From NCBI RefSeq assembly GCF_021601385.1, contig NZ_BQHO01000005.1, forward strand, positions 1-64,000: a DNA stretch of 64,000 nt, written 5' to 3'. The DNA is from Pseudomonas parasichuanensis. GTDB taxonomy: Bacteria > Pseudomonadota > Gammaproteobacteria > Pseudomonadales > Pseudomonadaceae. Each line of letters begins with the position of its first letter. Position 1 is the first letter of the stretch. The notes beneath the pieces are model-generated. The model saw only the letters and a program-made list of their open reading frames with translations. It searched no databases and was not told the DNA's origin. This document shows positions 1 through 9,422 of the stretch, one piece after another. Both the position numbers and the translations under genes were made by a program.

Positions 1-36
1 CCATCTAAGCACCATAGCCATTCACGCAGGTGCCCC

Positions 37-2460
37 ATGAGCGACCAGCAGGATTTCCCGGACCGCCCCGACGAACACAGCGAAGTCGAACACCCCGATC
101 ACGCGACCGGCGCCGGCCACCACCTCGCCCTGCCCGGCCAGCAGTTGCCGGACAAGGTCTACGTGATCCCGATCCACAACCGCCCGTTCTTCCCCGCGCA
201 AGTGCTGCCGGTAATCGTCAATGAAGAGCCCTGGGCCGAAACCCTCGACCTGGTGGCCAAGACCCCGCACCACTCGCTGGCGCTGTTCTTCATGGACACC
301 CCGGCCGAAGACCATCGCCACTTCGACACCAAGGCCCTGCCCCAGTACGGCACCCTGGTGAAGGTGCACCACGCCAGCCGCGAAGGCGGCAAGCTGCAGT
401 TCGTCGCCCAGGGCCTCACCCGGGTGCGCATCCGCACCTGGCTCAAGCACCACCGCCCGCCCTACCTGGTGGAAGTCGAGTACCCGCACCAGCCGGCGCA
501 GCCCACCGATGAGGTGAAGGCCTACGGCATGGCGCTGATCAACGCGATCAAGGAACTGCTGCCGCTCAACCCGCTGTACAGCGAAGAGCTGAAGAACTAC
601 CTCAACCGCTTCAGCCCCAACGACCCGTCGCCGCTCACCGACTTCGCCGCCGCGCTCACTTCCGCCACCGGCAACCAGCTGCAGGAAGTGCTGGACTGCG
701 TGCCCATGCTCAAGCGCATGGAAAAAGTGCTGCCGATGCTGCGCAAGGAAGTCGAAGTCGCGCACCTGCAAAACGAGATTTCCGCCGAGGTGAACCGGCA
801 GATCGGTGAGCACCAGCGCGAATTCTTCCTCAAGGAACAGCTCAAGGTCATCCAGCAGGAGCTGGGCCTGACCAAGGACGACCGCAGCGCCGATGTCGAG
901 CAGTTCCAGCAGCGCCTGCAGGACAAGACCCTGCCCGAGCAGGCGAAGAAACGCATCGACGAAGAGATGGGCAAGCTGGCCATCCTCGAGACCGGCTCCC
1001 CGGAATACGCCGTCACCCGCAACTACCTGGACTGGGCCACCGCCCTGCCCTGGGGCGTGTATGGCAAGGACAAGCTCGACCTCGTACACGCGCGCAAAGT
1101 GCTCGACCGCCACCACGCCGGGCTCGACGACATCAAGGAGCGCATCCTCGAATTCCTCGCCGTCGGCGCCTGGAAAGGCGAGATCAGCGGCTCGATCGTG
1201 CTGCTGGTGGGCCCGCCCGGGGTGGGCAAGACCAGTATCGGCAAGTCCATTGCCGAGTCCCTTGGGCGGCCGTTCTACCGTTTCAGCGTCGGCGGCATGC
1301 GTGACGAGGCCGAGATCAAGGGGCACCGGCGCACCTACATCGGCGCCCAGCCGGGCAAGCTGGTGCAGGCGCTGAAGGAAGTCGAGGTGATGAACCCGGT
1401 GATCATGCTCGACGAGATCGACAAGATGGGCCAGAGCTACCAGGGCGACCCGGCCTCGGCGCTGCTGGAAACCCTCGACCCCGAGCAGAACGTCGACTTC
1501 CTCGACCATTACCTGGACCTGCGCCTGGACCTGTCCAAGGTGCTGTTCGTCTGCACCGCCAACACCCTGGACTCGATCCCCGGGCCGTTGCTCGACCGCA
1601 TGGAAGTGATCCGCCTGTCCGGCTACATCACCGAAGAGAAGCTCGCCATCGCCAAGCGCCACCTGTGGCCCAAGCAGCTGGAAAAGGCCGGTGTCTCGAA
1701 GAGCAGCCTGAGCATCAGCGACAGCGCCCTGCGCACGGTGATCGAAGGCTATGCCCGCGAGGCTGGTGTGCGCCAGCTGGAGAAACAGCTCGGCAAGCTG
1801 GTGCGCAAGGCGGTGGTCAAGCTCCTGGAAGCCCCGGACGCCAAACTGAAGATCGGCAACAAGGAGCTTGAGCCGGCCCTCGGCATGCCGGTGTTCCGCA
1901 GCGAGCAAGTGCTGGCCGGCAAGGGCGTGATCACCGGCCTGGCCTGGACCAGCATGGGCGGCGCCACCCTGCCGATCGAGGCCACGCGCATCCACACCCT
2001 CAACCGCGGCCTCAAGCTCACCGGCCAGTTGGGGGATGTGATGAAGGAGTCGGCAGAGATCGCCTACAGCTATGTCAGCTCGAATCTGAAGCAGTTCGGT
2101 GGCACGCCGGGCTACTTCAACGAGGCTTTCATTCACCTGCACGTGCCCGAAGGCGCCACCCCCAAGGATGGCCCCAGCGCCGGTGTGACCATGGCCAGCG
2201 CGCTGTTGTCGCTGGCCCGCGACCAGGCGCCGAAGAAAGGCGTGGCCATGACCGGCGAGCTGACCCTGACCGGGCAGGTGTTGCCGATTGGCGGGGTACG
2301 CGAGAAGGTCATCGCCGCACGGCGGCAGAAGATCTTCGAGCTGATCCTGCCCGAGGCCAACCGCGGTGATTTCGCGGAGTTGCCGGCGTATTTGAAAGAG
2401 GGCCTGACCGTTCATTTCGCCAAGCGCTTTGCGGAAGTGGCGAAGGTACTTTTCAGCTAA
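37..2460 (+). CDS. lon: Lon-family ATP-dependent serine protease (second Lon type)
   Basis: Cytoplasmic AAA+ protease that unfolds and degrades damaged or regulatory proteins. The 807-residue product has the full Lon layout: an N-terminal substrate-recognition domain (starting near residue 40, [12 protein letters not shown]), a long helical region (about 190-330), an ATPase domain with Walker [10 protein letters not shown] near 390 and Walker B-like VIMLDEID, and a C-terminal protease domain with the catalytic serine in [12 protein letters not shown] at 37 is the first good start; only 36 bases precede it, so its promoter is largely outside the window. It is not next to clpX or hupB, the usual context of the housekeeping lon, so I take it as the second Lon of P. 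putida-type genomes. That assignment is from memory of the family context. Confidence 0.93.
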   Translation: MSDQQDFPDRPDEHSEVEHPDHATGAGHHLALPGQQLPDKVYVIPIHNRPFFPAQVLPVIVNEEPWAETLDLVAKTPHHSLALFFMDTPAEDHRHFDTKALPQYGTLVKVHHASREGGKLQFVAQGLTRVRIRTWLKHHRPPYLVEVEYPHQPAQPTDEVKAYGMALINAIKELLPLNPLYSEELKNYLNRFSPNDPSPLTDFAAALTSATGNQLQEVLDCVPMLKRMEKVLPMLRKEVEVAHLQNEISAEVNRQIGEHQREFFLKEQLKVIQQELGLTKDDRSADVEQFQQRLQDKTLPEQAKKRIDEEMGKLAILETGSPEYAVTRNYLDWATALPWGVYGKDKLDLVHARKVLDRHHAGLDDIKERILEFLAVGAWKGEISGSIVLLVGPPGVGKTSIGKSIAESLGRPFYRFSVGGMRDEAEIKGHRRTYIGAQPGKLVQALKEVEVMNPVIMLDEIDKMGQSYQGDPASALLETLDPEQNVDFLDHYLDLRLDLSKVLFVCTANTLDSIPGPLLDRMEVIRLSGYITEEKLAIAKRHLWPKQLEKAGVSKSSLSISDSALRTVIEGYAREAGVRQLEKQLGKLVRKAVVKLLEAPDAKLKIGNKELEPALGMPVFRSEQVLAGKGVITGLAWTSMGGATLPIEATRIHTLNRGLKLTGQLGDVMKESAEIAYSYVSSNLKQFGGTPGYFNEAFIHLHVPEGATPKDGPSAGVTMASALLSLARDQAPKKGVAMTGELTLTGQVLPIGGVREKVIAARRQKIFELILPEANRGDFAELPAYLKEGLTVHFAKRFAEVAKVLFS

Positions 2461-2465
2461 GGGAA

Positions 2466-2496
2466 CAGTGTAGGCGGGCTGACAGCGCCCGCCCTA
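2466..2496. terminator. GC-rich hairpin between lon and the convergent toxin gene
   Basis: The arms GTAGGCGGGC and GCCCGCCCTAC pair with one bulge just after the lon stop and overlap the stop codon of the convergent minus-strand gene. There is no clear T tract on either strand, so termination function is only inferred. Confidence 0.35.
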
Positions 2497-3639
2497 CCCG
2501 AACAGCTTGCTCATGCCCCCGGCATGCTCGCCGATAGTCGCCCACTGGCCGAGGAACTGCCTGAAGTGGAACATGAACGTAGCCAGTTGCTGGCGAGTGT
2601 TCATGCGCAGCAGGCGTTCCATGGCACTCTCCAGATAGGCCTCGATGGTCTGCCAGGCGGTGTGCAAATGACCGCTGGCGATCACCACATCCCACAGTTC
2701 GATGTCCAGTAGCTGCATATGGCCTTCAAGCTGGCTGACCCGGCCCTCGACTCGGCGGTGCTGCGCCAGACGCTGGCTGAGCTGCTGGTGACGCTGCTCC
2801 AGCGCCCTGATCTGGGCCCGCGCGTTCGCAGCCTTGCGCCCATAGATCGAGCGGCTGATGAGGAAGCCAAACAGGCCACCTGCCCAACCGGCCGAAGACT
2901 GCTTCGAGTAACGCAGGTAATCGCGCTGCAGCGCCCTGATGTCTTCATTGAGCATCTCCAGCTCCCAACTCAGGTCGAGGGGCCCTGACGAGCCGGCAAA
3001 GCGCTTTGCCGCACGGCACTTTTCCAGGATGGGCGGTATCAGCCGCTCACGGGCGGTATCGCGAAAGATCGTCAGGCCAATACGCAAGGTGTCGACCTGC
3101 TGGTCGTAGTCATCCACCAGCCCGTGCAATCGCACCAGCTCGCTCCCCATCACGGCAAGCACCTGTCGGTCATGGCTGTCGAGCTCGACGGGCGGCGCTT
3201 GCAGCAGGCTTTCCCAGCTTTGCTTGTTGGCGCCAAGGGCGCGCGTGCGAGCGGCCAAGGCCACCACTTTGCTCCCTTGCACGTCAATGCTGGCGGCATG
3301 CTTTTGCAACCCGGCGGTGACCCGCTGGCATTGCACGCGCAAGCCCATCCAGCTGTCACCATGTGCCCGCAACTGCTGAAACAACGACAGCATGCTCTGG
3401 GGTATCAGCTCAGGCTCGCTGATCCAGTCGTACCCCAGCCACTCCCGGGTCTGTGCGATGTTAGAAGGCAGCTGCTGCACACTCGCACGGTAAGCATCAA
3501 GTGCCTGTAAGGCCGGCCGGGTGACCAGCATGCCCGCCTGGCCGTGGCCTTCACGTTCGTCCATCGCCTCGATCAGCGCACCCGGCTGCATGATCGCCCT
3601 GGTTTGCTGTTCATCGAAGCTCAATTGTCTTGGGTTCAT
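2494..3639 (-). CDS. XaxA-like alpha-pore-forming toxin subunit, second copy (A')
   Basis: A 381-residue, mostly helical protein without a signal peptide. It is a clear paralogue of the protein at 4705-5865. Both share WLGY..I.EPEL.P near residues 70-80, FRDTAR..LIP near 192-202, a Gly-rich hydrophobic segment followed by IYG.KA near 252-268, and DVV..(S/A).HL.TAW followed by a C-terminal F(H)F(R/K)QF..QWA. In the alpha-xenorhabdolysin (XaxA/YaxA) family this architecture forms the membrane-piercing subunit of a two-component pore. I chose ATG at 3639 (MNPRQLSF) because GGAG lies 7 bases upstream; the in-frame ATG at 3663 has no ribosome site. It is the last gene of a three-gene cassette. The specific target and the need for two A-type subunits are unknown. 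Confidence 0.72.
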   Translation of the reverse strand: MNPRQLSFDEQQTRAIMQPGALIEAMDEREGHGQAGMLVTRPALQALDAYRASVQQLPSNIAQTREWLGYDWISEPELIPQSMLSLFQQLRAHGDSWMGLRVQCQRVTAGLQKHAASIDVQGSKVVALAARTRALGANKQSWESLLQAPPVELDSHDRQVLAVMGSELVRLHGLVDDYDQQVDTLRIGLTIFRDTARERLIPPILEKCRAAKRFAGSSGPLDLSWELEMLNEDIRALQRDYLRYSKQSSAGWAGGLFGFLISRSIYGRKAANARAQIRALEQRHQQLSQRLAQHRRVEGRVSQLEGHMQLLDIELWDVVIASGHLHTAWQTIEAYLESAMERLLRMNTRQQLATFMFHFRQFLGQWATIGEHAGGMSKLFG

Positions 3640-3698
3640 TCCCATACTCCAGGTAGAAGGCACCGTCCGCCAATGCCCCGGCTGACGGTGCCTGGACC

Positions 3699-4691
3699 TC
3701 AGAAGGCCCGACGGTCCTGTTCGAGCAGGCTACGCAGGAAGCCGAGCAAGGCCGCGAACGCCTGCACCACGGAGGTGACATCACTGGCAGTGGCCATTGC
3801 ATGGCTGGCGATCTGCGTCTGCCGGGCCTGCAACGAAAGACGCAGAACATTGATCGCGCTGTCCCACTGCGCACGCAGCTCGAGCAGGCGCGGCAAGTCG
3901 TCCAGCGCTGCCAGGTTGCTGCGCAACTCGGCCCGCGCTCGGGCCAACTCGCGCAGCTTGCGAGCCAGGCCGTTGAGGCGTTCCTGCAGCGCACGGCGCT
4001 CACGCTGCAGCTGTTCGTAGCGCATGCCTTCGATCAGATCGCCCAACAGTACTTTGAGCTGCTCCACCGCCTGGGTCACAACCTCGGCCGTGACCAGCGC
4101 CTCACCGCCCGGGGCCGCCAGCTTCTGCAAGTCGGTGAGCGACGGTACTACACCGCCAAAACGTGTTTGCAGGCCGTTGGCTTCCAGGGTGGCAATGGCC
4201 TTGAGCACGCTCTCAACCTTGGCGGCCTCACGCCCATGCTCTTCAGTCAGCTGCCGCTCGGTGCCCGAGGTTGCTTGTTGCTGCTTGAGCAGGCGCTGCT
4301 GGTCGCCCTGCCCGTCCAGCGCCGGCAGGGCGGCAAGCGCCTGGCGCTCGCTTGCCAGGTGAGCCAGCAACCGGCCCAACAGTGTCGCGACAGCGTCGCG
4401 GGTTTCTCCGGCGAGGCCGATCAGTTCGCCGCCATCATCGTCGCCTAAGGCATCCAGGATATCGGCCAGAGGATCGCCGGCCAGTTCGGCAACCAGGCGT
4501 TGGGCATTGCCAGCCAATTGCCGGCGGCAGTTGTCGAACAGCTTCATGTGCCGCTCAAGGCCCTCTTGAAGCACTGGCGCGAATTTCAGCGCGCCCTGCT
4601 GCCAGGCAGTGGTGAACGCGCGATTGGCAGCCAGGATGGGCTCCATCTGCGGCGCATCGGAAGGCTGCAGGTAAGTGACATTGTCATTCAT
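3699..4691 (-). CDS. XaxB-like alpha-pore-forming toxin subunit
   Basis: A 330-residue helical, coiled-coil-rich protein with no signal peptide, lying between the two XaxA-like genes. Long heptad-rich stretches (residues about 200-270, rich in R, E, L and A) and a hydrophobic C-terminal segment (VTSVVQAFAALLGFLRSLL) fit the XaxB/YaxB partner of the binary toxin, which is about 340 residues. Only 13 bases separate it from the upstream A gene and about 60 from the downstream A' gene, so the three are probably co-transcribed. Assignment rests on length, position and helical composition more than on catalytic motifs, which these toxins lack. An alternative is a generic coiled-coil protein. Confidence 0.65.
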   Translation of the reverse strand: MNDNVTYLQPSDAPQMEPILAANRAFTTAWQQGALKFAPVLQEGLERHMKLFDNCRRQLAGNAQRLVAELAGDPLADILDALGDDDGGELIGLAGETRDAVATLLGRLLAHLASERQALAALPALDGQGDQQRLLKQQQATSGTERQLTEEHGREAAKVESVLKAIATLEANGLQTRFGGVVPSLTDLQKLAAPGGEALVTAEVVTQAVEQLKVLLGDLIEGMRYEQLQRERRALQERLNGLARKLRELARARAELRSNLAALDDLPRLLELRAQWDSAINVLRLSLQARQTQIASHAMATASDVTSVVQAFAALLGFLRSLLEQDRRAF

Positions 4692-4704
4692 GCTCGTTCA
4701 CCTT

Positions 4705-5865
4705 TTATTGGGCCGAGGCGGCTTCGTCGAAAATGCGGGTTAGTTGCAGGCTGGTTTTCTCGATAGCGGCCCACTGTTTGAAGAACTGCTTGAAATGCAG
4801 CCCGAAAATCGCCAGCCGTTGGGTATCGTTGATACGGTCAAGACGCGAGATGGAGGTATCGATGTAAGCACCAACGATGCCCCACGCTGTTTGCAGGTGG
4901 GACGCGGAAGTCACCACATCCTGCAGCCGGGTATCGAGTTCGTTGACGAAGGTGGCCAGCGTTTCCATGCGCCCTTCCAGGTTGACTCGCTGGGTCAACT
5001 GCTCACTGAAAGAGTGCCGCTCAGCCTGACGTTTCTTGCGTTCCTTGCGCACTTTCTCGGCTTTGCTGCCATAGATGCCGCCGGTGATGATCGCCCCAAT
5101 CGGGCCAGCGGCCAGCCCGCCCAAGGCCAGCTTGAGGTATTGGTCGTATTCCTTGCTCAACGCCTCGATTTCAGCGTCCAGCTCGGCCATGAGGCCACGC
5201 AGGCGCTCGACCTCACCATCGTTCTGCTTGCGCTCGACGGCCTGGCCCTTGGTCTTCACCGCGGGAATCAACTTGAAGCGGGCGGTATCGCGAAATGACT
5301 CGGTTTCCTGCTGCACGGCAGTGACCTGAACGGCGTAGGCACGTACATCCTCGTTGAGAAACTGCATGTACTCGACCAGCGTCGACACCGCATTCCGGTC
5401 GCTGGTACCCAACGCCAGCGGGGCACGCAAAGCAACATCCTGCCATTGGCTTTCCCTGTTCACCTTGAGGATCTCGCCGGTCAGCTCGATGATCGCCTCG
5501 CCGGCGCTACCGATCGCGTTGGCGGTCGACGCCAGCTGGCTGGCGAGGCGCTTGCTGTTGTCCGAGAGCGGCGCCCAGCCGCGCGCGTGGGTGCGCAGGT
5601 CGGCGAACAGCTTGCCCCATGCAGCCGGCTTGAGCTCTGGCTCATTGATATCGGTGTAGCCCAGCCAGCGCTGCAGATTGTCGGTGGTGGCGGGCAAGGC
5701 AAAGACGAAGTTGACGTAGCGATTGATGGTGATGATGTGCTCGCGGCTGAGGGTCAAGCCCCCCTCCCCTTCACCATCACGCTCGGCCATGGCCTTGACC
5801 AGCTTGCCCGGCACGATTGCAGCATCCTGTTGCAGCTGATCATAATCAGCCCTGATTGCGTTCAT
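4705..5865 (-). CDS. XaxA-like alpha-pore-forming toxin subunit (A)
   Basis: A 386-residue protein and first gene of the toxin cassette. Its size matches XaxA/YaxA (about 400 residues). Residues 246-266 form a hydrophobic Gly/Ala-rich hairpin (LALGGLAAGPIGAIITGGIYG) flanked by charged helices, the expected membrane-inserting tip of this alpha-pore-forming family. There is no Sec signal, consistent with family members that are released without one. ATG at 5865 begins MNAIRADY and a GGGAG-like sequence lies just upstream. The cassette sits between lon and a protease-inhibitor lipoprotein and points against both, so it looks like an accessory insertion into a conserved chromosomal neighbourhood. 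Cytolytic activity is inferred from the family only. Confidence 0.74.
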   Translation of the reverse strand: MNAIRADYDQLQQDAAIVPGKLVKAMAERDGEGEGGLTLSREHIITINRYVNFVFALPATTDNLQRWLGYTDINEPELKPAAWGKLFADLRTHARGWAPLSDNSKRLASQLASTANAIGSAGEAIIELTGEILKVNRESQWQDVALRAPLALGTSDRNAVSTLVEYMQFLNEDVRAYAVQVTAVQQETESFRDTARFKLIPAVKTKGQAVERKQNDGEVERLRGLMAELDAEIEALSKEYDQYLKLALGGLAAGPIGAIITGGIYGSKAEKVRKERKKRQAERHSFSEQLTQRVNLEGRMETLATFVNELDTRLQDVVTSASHLQTAWGIVGAYIDTSISRLDRINDTQRLAIFGLHFKQFFKQWAAIEKTSLQLTRIFDEAASAQ

Positions 5866-5991
5866 GGTCCTGCTCCCTTGATTCGAGCCTGGACAGGCTC
5901 GGGAGGAGCAACCCTAGGTATCCCGTACATCCGATAGCAGCGGGCAGCTGTTCCTGCCCGGCTGGTTTTTCCCCCTCGACCCGGAGCCACC

Positions 5992-6384
5992 ATGCCCTAC
6001 CACCGCGCACTGTTTCTGTTTGGCCTGGCGCTGTTAAGTGCCTGCGCGCAACAGCCGCAACGCACCGTCGAACTGGACGCCGAAAGCGAATGCCCGACGC
6101 GCCTGCAGGTCGGCCAGAACATGACCCTCACCCTGCCCAGCAACCCCACCACCGGTTATCGCTGGCTGTTGCAGAACCCGGCCCCGGAGATCCTGCGCGC
6201 CCTCGGCCCCGAGGTGTACAGCAGCCCCGAGCAAGCCGGCATCGTCGGCAGCGGCGGGCTCTCCACCTGGCGTTTCCAGGCCAAGGCTGCCGGCGAGGGC
6301 CACCTGATCCTGGTCTACCAGCAGCCCTGGGCCCCGGAAGTGCGGCCGGTGCAGACCTTCGATTGCGCCATTCGGGTCAAGTGA
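5992..6384 (+). CDS. Chagasin-type (I42 family) protease inhibitor lipoprotein
   Basis: A 130-residue lipoprotein: hydrophobic signal followed by the lipobox LLSAC with Cys near residue 18. The body carries the chagasin loop motifs: NPTTGYRW (loop 1) near 49-56, a Gly-rich segment GSGGLSTWRF (loop 2) near 85-95 and QQPWAP (loop 3) near 108-113. Chagasin-fold proteins block papain-like cysteine proteases by inserting these three loops into the active-site cleft. Lipidation would place it on the periplasmic face of a membrane. A second cysteine (FDCAIRV) near the C-terminus could pair with the one near residue 32. It lies just upstream of cmoA with no shared function apparent. Confidence 0.82.
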   Translation: MPYHRALFLFGLALLSACAQQPQRTVELDAESECPTRLQVGQNMTLTLPSNPTTGYRWLLQNPAPEILRALGPEVYSSPEQAGIVGSGGLSTWRFQAKAAGEGHLILVYQQPWAPEVRPVQTFDCAIRVK

Positions 6385-6473
6385 GCCTGCGGCGCCGGTC
6401 AGCCAGTCATGCAAGCTTGCCGTGGTTTGGCTAGAATGCCGCCCCTGTAGATTGCCAGCCGCCCGGACCCTTC

Positions 6474-7217
6474 GTGAGCAAACAACCCGACCGCCTTTTC
6501 GCCCAGCCCCTGGAGCAGGTACCCGACTTCGTCTTCAACGAGGACGTGGTGCAGGTGTTCCCGGACATGATCAAGCGCTCGGTGCCCGGTTACCCGACCA
6601 TCGTCGAGAACCTCGGCGTGCTGGCCGCGCGCTTCGCCCAACCGAATACCGCGCTGTACGACCTCGGCGCCTCGCTGGGCGCGGTGACCCAGGCCCTGCG
6701 CCGGCATGTGCGCAGCGACGGCTGCCGGGTGATCGCGGTGGACAATTCCGCCGCCATGGTCGAACGCTGCCGCCAGTACCTCACGGCCCAGGATTCGATG
6801 TTCCAGGAACTGTTGCCGGTACAGGTGCTGGAGGCCGACATCCTGTCGTTGCCGTTCGAGCCCGCCTCGGTGGTGGCGATGAACTTCACCCTGCAGTTCA
6901 TCGCCCCCGAACAACGCCTGGAGCTGCTCGGCCGTATCCGCCAGGCGCTGCTGCCAGGCGGTGCGCTGATCCTCTCGGAAAAGCTGCGCTTCGCCGATGA
7001 CCAGCAACAGCAACTGCTCAACGACCTGCACCTGGACTTCAAGCGGGCCAATGGCTACAGCGAACTGGAAATCGCCCAGAAGCGCAGCGCCATCGAAAAC
7101 GTGATGAAGCCCGATACGTTGGAAACCCATACCGAGCGCCTGCGCGCCGCCGGTTTCTCCAAAGTCGTGCCCTGGTTCCAATGCCTTAACTTCGCCTCGC
7201 TGATAGCCCTGCCATGA
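6474..7217 (+). CDS. cmoA: Carboxy-S-adenosyl-L-methionine synthase
   Basis: Converts S-adenosylmethionine and prephenate into carboxy-SAM, the donor used by CmoB to make 5-carboxymethoxyuridine at tRNA position 34. The 247-residue protein is a class I methyltransferase fold, with the SAM-binding motif [12 protein letters not shown] near residue 62 and the family opening [27 protein letters not shown]. It starts with GTG at 6474; no ATG further upstream fits the family N-terminus. Its stop overlaps the ATG of cmoB by four bases, so the two are translationally coupled. Confidence 0.95.
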   Translation: MSKQPDRLFAQPLEQVPDFVFNEDVVQVFPDMIKRSVPGYPTIVENLGVLAARFAQPNTALYDLGASLGAVTQALRRHVRSDGCRVIAVDNSAAMVERCRQYLTAQDSMFQELLPVQVLEADILSLPFEPASVVAMNFTLQFIAPEQRLELLGRIRQALLPGGALILSEKLRFADDQQQQLLNDLHLDFKRANGYSELEIAQKRSAIENVMKPDTLETHTERLRAAGFSKVVPWFQCLNFASLIALP

Positions 7218-8170
7218 TCGATCTGTCCCCCCTCGTCCGCCGCCTGGCGGGCACGCCCCTTGCCACCTGGTCCCAGGGCCTGCAGGCACAACTCGAAGCC
7301 AAGCTGGAAAAGGGCCACGGCGACCTCGACCGCTGGCGCGGCGCGCTCGATGCGCTGCCGCAACTGATGCCGAGCGAAGTCGACCTGGCCAACGGCCTGC
7401 GCCTGGACTGCGACTGCGACGACGCCACCCGTGCGCAGATGCGCCAGGCCCTGATGGGGCTGTCGCCGTGGCGCAAGGGGCCGTTCGACCTGTTCGGCGT
7501 GCACGTGGACACCGAATGGCGCTCGGACTGGAAATGGTCGCGGGTCGGCCCGCACCTGGACCTTAAGGGCAAGCGCGTGCTCGACGTGGGTTGCGGCAAT
7601 GGCTACTACCAGTGGCGCATGCTCGGCGCCGGTGCCGACATGGTCATCGGTGTCGACCCCAACTGGCTGTTCTTCTGCCAGTTCCAGGCGGTGCAGCAGT
7701 ACCTGCCGGACTTGCCGGCCTGGCACCTGCCGTTCGCCCTGGAAGAGCTGCCGGCCAACCTGGAAGGTTTCGATACCGTGTTCTCCATGGGCGTGTTCTA
7801 CCACCGCCGCTCGCCCATCGAGCACCTGCTGGCGCTCAAGGACTGCCTGGTGAAAGGCGGCGAGCTGGTGCTGGAAACCCTGGTGATCGAGGGGGATGAA
7901 AACCAGGTGCTGGTGCCTGAGGACCGTTATGCGCAAATGCGCAACGTGTGGTTCCTGCCCTCGGTGCCGGCGCTGGAGCGCTGGCTGCGCCGCGCCGGGT
8001 TCAGCGATGTGCGCTGCGTCGATGTCAGCGTCACCAGCGTCGAGGAGCAGCGCAGCACCGAGTGGATGCGCTACCAGTCGCTGGGCGACTTCCTCGACCC
8101 GAACGACCACGGCAAGACCGTCGAAGGCCTGCCGGCGCCGCGCCGCGCCACGCTGCTGGCGCGCAAATAA
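7214..8170 (+). CDS. cmoB: tRNA U34 carboxymethyltransferase
   Basis: Transfers the carboxymethyl group from carboxy-SAM to 5-hydroxyuridine at the wobble position of tRNAs, widening codon reading. 318 residues, the expected family length. The SAM-binding glycine motif [15 protein letters not shown] is at about residue 122, preceded by the conserved KGPF(D)LFGV.(V)[10 protein letters not shown](S/D)R block. The start codon lies inside the last codon and stop of cmoA (ATGA overlap), so they form a two-gene operon. Confidence 0.96.
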   Translation: MIDLSPLVRRLAGTPLATWSQGLQAQLEAKLEKGHGDLDRWRGALDALPQLMPSEVDLANGLRLDCDCDDATRAQMRQALMGLSPWRKGPFDLFGVHVDTEWRSDWKWSRVGPHLDLKGKRVLDVGCGNGYYQWRMLGAGADMVIGVDPNWLFFCQFQAVQQYLPDLPAWHLPFALEELPANLEGFDTVFSMGVFYHRRSPIEHLLALKDCLVKGGELVLETLVIEGDENQVLVPEDRYAQMRNVWFLPSVPALERWLRRAGFSDVRCVDVSVTSVEEQRSTEWMRYQSLGDFLDPNDHGKTVEGLPAPRRATLLARK

Positions 8171-8195
8171 AAAAGGCGCCCAAGAGGGGCGCCTG
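8168..8195 (-). terminator. Rho-independent terminator of the small secreted protein gene
   Basis: Read on the minus strand, AGGCGCCC and GGGCGCCT form an 8-bp stem with a short loop, followed by TTTTTT. The T run is only on the minus-strand side, so it terminates the gene ending at 8240; it may also slow transcription leaving cmoB. Confidence 0.85.
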
Positions 8196-8239
8196 AATAC
8201 ACCTGCGGCGAGGAGCTGTCGCGGCGCAGGTGGCGGTAC

Positions 8240-8443
8240 TCAATCCTTGGCCAACTCGCGGGCCTTCTCTTGGGCCTTGCGCTCGCGCTCGGCCACGGCC
8301 TGTTGCTTGTCGCCGTACAGGCGCGCCTGGTCCTCGCGGAACGCCTGCCAGAACTGCTTGGAACGCTCCGCGCCACCCTCGGCGAAAACGCTGGTGCTGC
8401 CCAGGGCGAGGATCGCCAGCAGCAGGTATTTGTTCAGGTTCAT
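8240..8443 (-). CDS. Small secreted charged protein, unknown function
   Basis: A 67-residue product with a clean Sec signal peptide (MNLNKYLLLAILALGSTSVFA, cleavage expected before EGG). The mature part is about 46 residues, amphipathic, helical and rich in A, E, K, R and Q. No family is recognised. It has its own strong terminator and lies back to back with the two-component system at 8748, sharing a 304-base intergenic region. A periplasmic stress or metal-related role would be a guess from position alone. Confidence 0.7.
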   Translation of the reverse strand: MNLNKYLLLAILALGSTSVFAEGGAERSKQFWQAFREDQARLYGDKQQAVAERERKAQEKARELAKD

Positions 8444-8747
8444 CGTGCTTGCCTCGTGATAACCGTTTCGACAGGGTCATCATCGCAAGGGGTAGCTAAC
8501 GCCAAGGTGAGGCGCAGATTACAGTGCTGCAAGACTGGCCTCATCGGCGGCAAGCCCCCACTTAACGGGCTCCTACAAAAAAACTGTCTTGCAGGCGATG
8601 GGCCGGGCCTGTCACGCACATGACCCGCGTATTACAAATCCGTTATCCCCGCCGTTTACCCATTCGCATCCAGTAACATCCTCACCGCTTGACCCTGATG
8701 TCACTACAGGGTCGAGAATCGCCCCCTTTCCGCAACCCGAGCCCACC
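8444..8747. promoter_or_regulatory. Divergent intergenic region before the small secreted gene and the two-component system
   Basis: Contains a degenerate REP-like remnant at about 8538-8577 (CCTCATCGGCGGCAAGCC... GGCTCCTAC). I see no confident promoter or palindromic regulator box; an AT-richer stretch at 8632-8655 is the likeliest promoter area for the response regulator. Confidence 0.3.
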
Positions 8748-9422
8748 ATGCGCCTATTGATCATCGAGGACGAACCCCGCACCGCCGATTACCTGCAGCA
8801 GGGCCTGCGCGAGAACGGCTACGTGGTCGACTGTGCCCACACCGGCACTGACGGCCTGCACCTGGCCCGCCAGCAGCCCTACGACCTGGTGATCCTCGAC
8901 GTCAACCTGCCAGAGCTCGATGGCTGGAGCGTGTTGCAGCGCCTGCGGGCCGAGTCGTCCACGCGGATCATGATGCTCACCGCCCATGGCCGCCTGGCCG
9001 ATCGGGTCAAGGGCCTGGACCTGGGCGCCGACGACTACCTGCTCAAGCCCTTCGAATTCCCCGAACTGCTGGCGCGTATTCGCAGCCTGCTGCGGCGCAA
9101 CGACCAGCGCCTGCAACCGAGCACCCTGAGAGTCGCCGACCTGGAGCTCGACCCCGGCCGCCACCGCGCCTTCCGCGGCGGCCAGCGCATCGACCTGACC
9201 GCCAAGGAGTTCGCCCTGCTGCACCTGCTGATGCGCCAGAGCGGCGAAGTACTGTCGCGCACGCAGATCATCTCGCTGGTATGGGACATGAACTTCGATT
9301 GCGACACCAACGTGGTCGAGGTGTCGATCCGCCGCCTGCGGGCGAAGATCGACGACCCCTTCGAGGACAAGCTGATCCATACCCTGCGTGGCGTTGGCTA
9401 TGTGCTTGAGGCGCGGGCGTGA
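8748..9422 (+). CDS. OmpR-family response regulator (heavy-metal type)
   Basis: A 224-residue response regulator: receiver domain with acidic pocket E-D at residues 7-8, phospho-acceptor Asp in [14 protein letters not shown] near 51, and Lys in YLLKPFEF near 101, followed by a winged-helix DNA-binding domain ending [10 protein letters not shown]. The layout and sequence resemble the CusR/CopR/CzcR group that responds to metals. ATG at 8748 gives the canonical [10 protein letters not shown] start; the longer frame beginning at 8589 has a non-family N-terminus. It overlaps the sensor kinase by four bases. The inducer cannot be read from the sequence. Confidence 0.9.
   Translation: MRLLIIEDEPRTADYLQQGLRENGYVVDCAHTGTDGLHLARQQPYDLVILDVNLPELDGWSVLQRLRAESSTRIMMLTAHGRLADRVKGLDLGADDYLLKPFEFPELLARIRSLLRRNDQRLQPSTLRVADLELDPGRHRAFRGGQRIDLTAKEFALLHLLMRQSGEVLSRTQIISLVWDMNFDCDTNVVEVSIRRLRAKIDDPFEDKLIHTLRGVGYVLEARA

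Noticed and set aside
22-2415. Open frame of 797 codons on the minus strand opposite lon
   Set aside because: Composition is that of a GC-rich antisense shadow (repeated H, Q, G, L, V without motifs), while the plus frame has all Lon domains.
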